Assembly (NCBI GenBank): GCA_023430845.1
Contig: JAEYYJ010000344.1
Span: 1 to 6,739 of the forward strand
Source: Pseudomonadota bacterium
GTDB lineage: Bacteria > Pseudomonadota > Alphaproteobacteria > Rhizobiales > Hyphomicrobiaceae
Reading direction: 5' to 3'
DNA length: 6,739 nt
Shown here: positions 5,191 to 6,739 of the stretch, piece after piece
Numbering within the stretch: the first letter of the stretch is position 1
How the letters are laid out: each line of letters opens with the position of its first letter
Translations under genes and position numbers: made by a program
The notes under the pieces: generated by a model
The model's input: the letters and a program-made list of their open reading frames with translations, nothing else
What the model was told of the DNA's origin: nothing
Database searches by the model: none

Positions 5191-5967
5191 TCAGCCGAGC
5201 GTAACCCCACATTTCGCAGCCCAACCGAGCCCCTCGAGTGTGCCCTTACGCGGTTTGTACTCGCAGCCGACATAACCCGAGAAGCCGCTCGCGTCGATCT
5301 CCCGGAAGAGAAAGGCGTAGTTCATTTCCCCATCATCCGGCTCGCCGCGGTCCGGCGGGCTCGCAATCTGGTAGTGGCGCGCCAGATGGCCGAACTCCCT
5401 GATGGCCATCGCGGTATCGCCCTCCTGGATCTGCCGGTGGTAAAGGTCGAACTGCAGGCCGAGATTGGCTTGACCCACTTCGTAGATGACCGCGCGTGCT
5501 TCCCCCGTCGTATTGAGGAAGAAGCCCGGAATGTCGCGCGTATTGATCGGCTCGATGATCACGTCGACGTTGTCTTTGGCCGCGAGCCGTGCCGCGCGCT
5601 TGAGGTTGGCGACGTACGTTCGGCGCTCCGCTCCATGATGGCGCAGGCCCGGCATGGCGTGAATGCGCCGACATCCGGTCGCTTCGGCGTAGCGCAGCGC
5701 CGCCGCCACCGCCTGCTCGAACTCCGCTTCGCGCCCGGGAATGGCGGCAAGCCCACGCTCGCCCTTGGTCCAGTCGCCCGGCGGCAGGTTGAAGAGCGCC
5801 TGCGTCAGGCCGTTCGCCTTGAGACGCGAGGCGATCTCCTCCGGCTCGTTCTCATAGGGAAACAGGAACTCGACGGCGCGAAAGCCCGCTTTGGCCGCCG
5901 CTTCGAAGCGGTCGAGAAAGGGCACTTCCAGGAACATGAACGAGAGATTGGCGGCGAAGCGCGGCAT
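5191..5967 (-). CDS. hyi: Hydroxypyruvate isomerase family protein (TIM barrel)
   Basis: This 258-residue cytoplasmic TIM-barrel protein (xylose-isomerase-like, AP_endonuc_2 superfamily) matches hydroxypyruvate isomerase, which interconverts hydroxypyruvate and tartronate semialdehyde; the length equals that of E. coli Hyi. Diagnostic parts are the N-terminal [20 protein letters not shown] (2-21), the [13 protein letters not shown] block (27-39), NLPPGDW (60-66), RGLAAIPGR (71-79), VIIEPIN (136-142; E139 a likely catalytic glutamate), LQFDLYH (171-177; D174 a metal ligand) and GCEYKP (234-239; E236 the second catalytic glutamate). The ATG at 5967 is chosen because GGAGG lies nine bases upstream; an upstream in-frame ATG at 6009 lacks one. 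It follows the cytochrome gene after 78 bases and precedes tolB by 100. Glyoxylate carboligase and tartronate semialdehyde reductase are not in the window, so a related role such as 2-oxo-tetronate isomerase (OtnI) is possible. Confidence 0.85.
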   Translation of the reverse strand: MPRFAANLSFMFLEVPFLDRFEAAAKAGFRAVEFLFPYENEPEEIASRLKANGLTQALFNLPPGDWTKGERGLAAIPGREAEFEQAVAAALRYAEATGCRRIHAMPGLRHHGAERRTYVANLKRAARLAAKDNVDVIIEPINTRDIPGFFLNTTGEARAVIYEVGQANLGLQFDLYHRQIQEGDTAMAIREFGHLARHYQIASPPDRGEPDDGEMNYAFLFREIDASGFSGYVGCEYKPRKGTLEGLGWAAKCGVTLG

Positions 5968-6045
5968 GGATCTGGTCCTCCCGGAAGCAGGTTCTGTTTG
6001 CGCGAGCATTGCAGAGGCAGGCCGCCTTGTCAGCAGGGCCCCCGC

Positions 6046-6381
6046 TTATCGGCTCGGCGCGTCGCGGAGCGTCATGATGAATGCCGCAAGATCGTACATC
6101 TCGTCCTGGCTGAGGTGATGGTTCGGCATAATGGGCGGGATAGCGCGTAGCCACGCGATGATCCCCTCCGGCGTCTGATTGCGGCGGCGGGCAACAGCGG
6201 TGAAGCCGGGGATCTCGTTATCGGCCCGTTTCTCGCCCTGTCCTGGCACCATATGGCAGTTGGCGCAAAGCCGCTCGGCCAGGGCGCGTCCTTTCGCGGC
6301 GGCATCGGCTGCTTCGGCGCCTCCCAATCCAAACACCAGTACCAGCGCCCCCAGTACCAGCGCCGCCCGCCGCACATTCAT
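6046..6381 (-). CDS. Small periplasmic monohaem cytochrome c
   Basis: This 111-residue protein begins with a Sec signal peptide (MNVRRAALVLGALVLVFGLG, then GAEA; likely cleavage after A24). The mature domain is a class I cytochrome c: CANCH at 39-43 attaches one haem c, with H43 the proximal ligand, and M85 in PPIMPNHHL (82-90) is the likely distal ligand. The C-terminal helix LSQDEMYDLAAFIMTLR (90-106) is typical of the fold. It should carry single electrons in the periplasm; its redox partners are not indicated. GGGGA seven bases before the ATG at 6381 is a fair ribosome site. It is the first of three minus-strand genes (cytochrome, hyi, tolB) and diverges from the YdcH-like gene at 6559. 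I cannot assign a specific cytochrome name. Confidence 0.9.
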   Translation of the reverse strand: MNVRRAALVLGALVLVFGLGGAEAADAAAKGRALAERLCANCHMVPGQGEKRADNEIPGFTAVARRRNQTPEGIIAWLRAIPPIMPNHHLSQDEMYDLAAFIMTLRDAPSR

Positions 6382-6558
6382 CCATCAATCCCCAAAACAT
6401 CGTCCCGCGATCATCCGGGCCGAGAATGAACGGTGCGGCGCGGTCGGTGCAAGGGACCGAGGGCCGCATCCGGGCCACGCAACGCCTCACTTGCGCCCGG
6501 CCGCCGCGGGAGATATGCCGGAACACCGTTCGGCCACGGATGTGCGGAGCAGAGCCCA
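6382..6558. promoter_or_regulatory. Divergent intergenic region between the cytochrome c gene and the YdcH-like gene
   Basis: These 177 GC-rich bases separate two divergent genes and should contain both promoters. Minus strand: TTGCAC (6452-6447) followed 16-17 bases later by TTCATT/TCATTC is the only pair resembling a promoter, and the -10 match is poor. Plus strand: nothing stands out apart from the ribosome site GGAG at 6546-6549. No inverted repeat strong enough to call an operator was seen. Confidence 0.35.
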
Positions 6559-6739
6559 TTGACGCAGCGACCCGACGAGCGTGAAGTGCGCGAGCAGCTA
6601 GCCACGTTGCGCGCCGAGCACCGCGATCTCGACGAGCGCATCGTGCGGCTCGAGGCGGAGCATTCCAACGATCAGGTCACGATCAAGCGGCTCAAGAAGC
6701 AGAAGCTTCTGCTCAAGGACCGGATCACGTCCCTCGAGG
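6559..6739 (+). CDS. YdcH/DUF465 family protein, 3' end outside window
   Basis: Sixty codons are visible before the window ends. The protein reads MTQRPDEREVREQLATLRAE up to residue 20, then HRDLDERIVRLEAEHSND (21-38), then QVTIKRLKKQKLLLKDRI (39-56). This is the DUF465 (YdcH) signature: a short alpha-helical hairpin with an E-H-R-x-L-D block, an acidic turn and the characteristic L-K-K-x-K-L-x-L-K-D-R-I second helix. Family members are usually about 60-80 residues, so little should be missing. Their function is not established. No ATG lies in this frame nearby; the TTG at 6559 is proposed as the start because GGAG (6546-6549) is nine bases upstream. GTG at 6586 is an alternative that would lack a good ribosome site. 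Confidence 0.8.
   Translation, partial: MTQRPDEREVREQLATLRAEHRDLDERIVRLEAEHSNDQVTIKRLKKQKLLLKDRITSLE

Noticed and set aside
5091..5273. N-terminal extension of TolB to an upstream in-frame start at 5273
   Set aside because: It would run into the 3' end of hyi and bury the signal peptide about 60 residues inside the protein.
4777..6150. Very long plus-strand open frame (457 residues) across the tolB 5' end, hyi and part of the cytochrome gene
   Set aside because: It is antisense to well-supported TolB, Hyi and cytochrome c genes, has low-complexity Arg-rich content and no recognisable motif. Long antisense frames are expected in high-GC coding DNA.
6411..6668. Minus-strand 85-residue open frame opposite the YdcH-like gene
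   Set aside because: It is antisense to the clear DUF465 signature and its translation is a Ser/Arg-rich shadow.

Overview
The window is GC-rich and gene-dense. It reads like a chromosomal segment of an alphaproteobacterium, most likely in the Rhizobiales/Hyphomicrobiales. The grounds are the style of the proteins (a glyoxalase II ending in an EIRERKN-type tail, a short YdcH/DUF465 protein, an LGAC-lipobox mini-lipoprotein, a GNAT of the long RimJ/RimL-like type) and a CTAAAGC-bounded intergenic palindrome. The genus cannot be fixed from the sequence alone.

Layout. Positions 1-599 (minus) hold a GNAT acetyltransferase whose 3' end lies outside the window. Positions 638-802 hold two back-to-back long palindromes of one repeat family; the second contains the stop codon of gloB. 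Positions 799-1569 (minus) are gloB, glyoxalase II. Diverging from it at 1718-2596 (plus) is a ChbG/HpnK (YdjC-like) carbohydrate deacetylase. Positions 2597-3722 are gene-poor. They hold a promoter-like site at 2642-2671, a possible 84-residue protein (2768-3022, plus), hairpins, a 43-residue lipoprotein (3224-3355, minus) with its own intrinsic terminator (3117-3168), and a structured 367-base intergenic region. Positions 3723-6381 are three minus-strand genes that may form one transcription unit: a small cytochrome c, then a hydroxypyruvate isomerase-like TIM barrel, then tolB. At 6559 a plus-strand YdcH/DUF465 gene begins and runs off the window.

How the genes fit together. Most are housekeeping: methylglyoxal detoxification (gloB), envelope integrity (tolB), C2/C3 acid metabolism (hyi) and periplasmic electron transfer (cytochrome c). 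No obvious pathway links them. tolB stands apart from pal, tolA and tolQR within this window and carries a twin-arginine-type signal peptide.

I found no CRISPR array, tRNA, rRNA, transposase, phage gene or recognisable defence system. The most interesting items are the covarying double palindrome at 638-802 and the small lipoprotein unit at 3117-3355. Neither amounts to a demonstrated new system.
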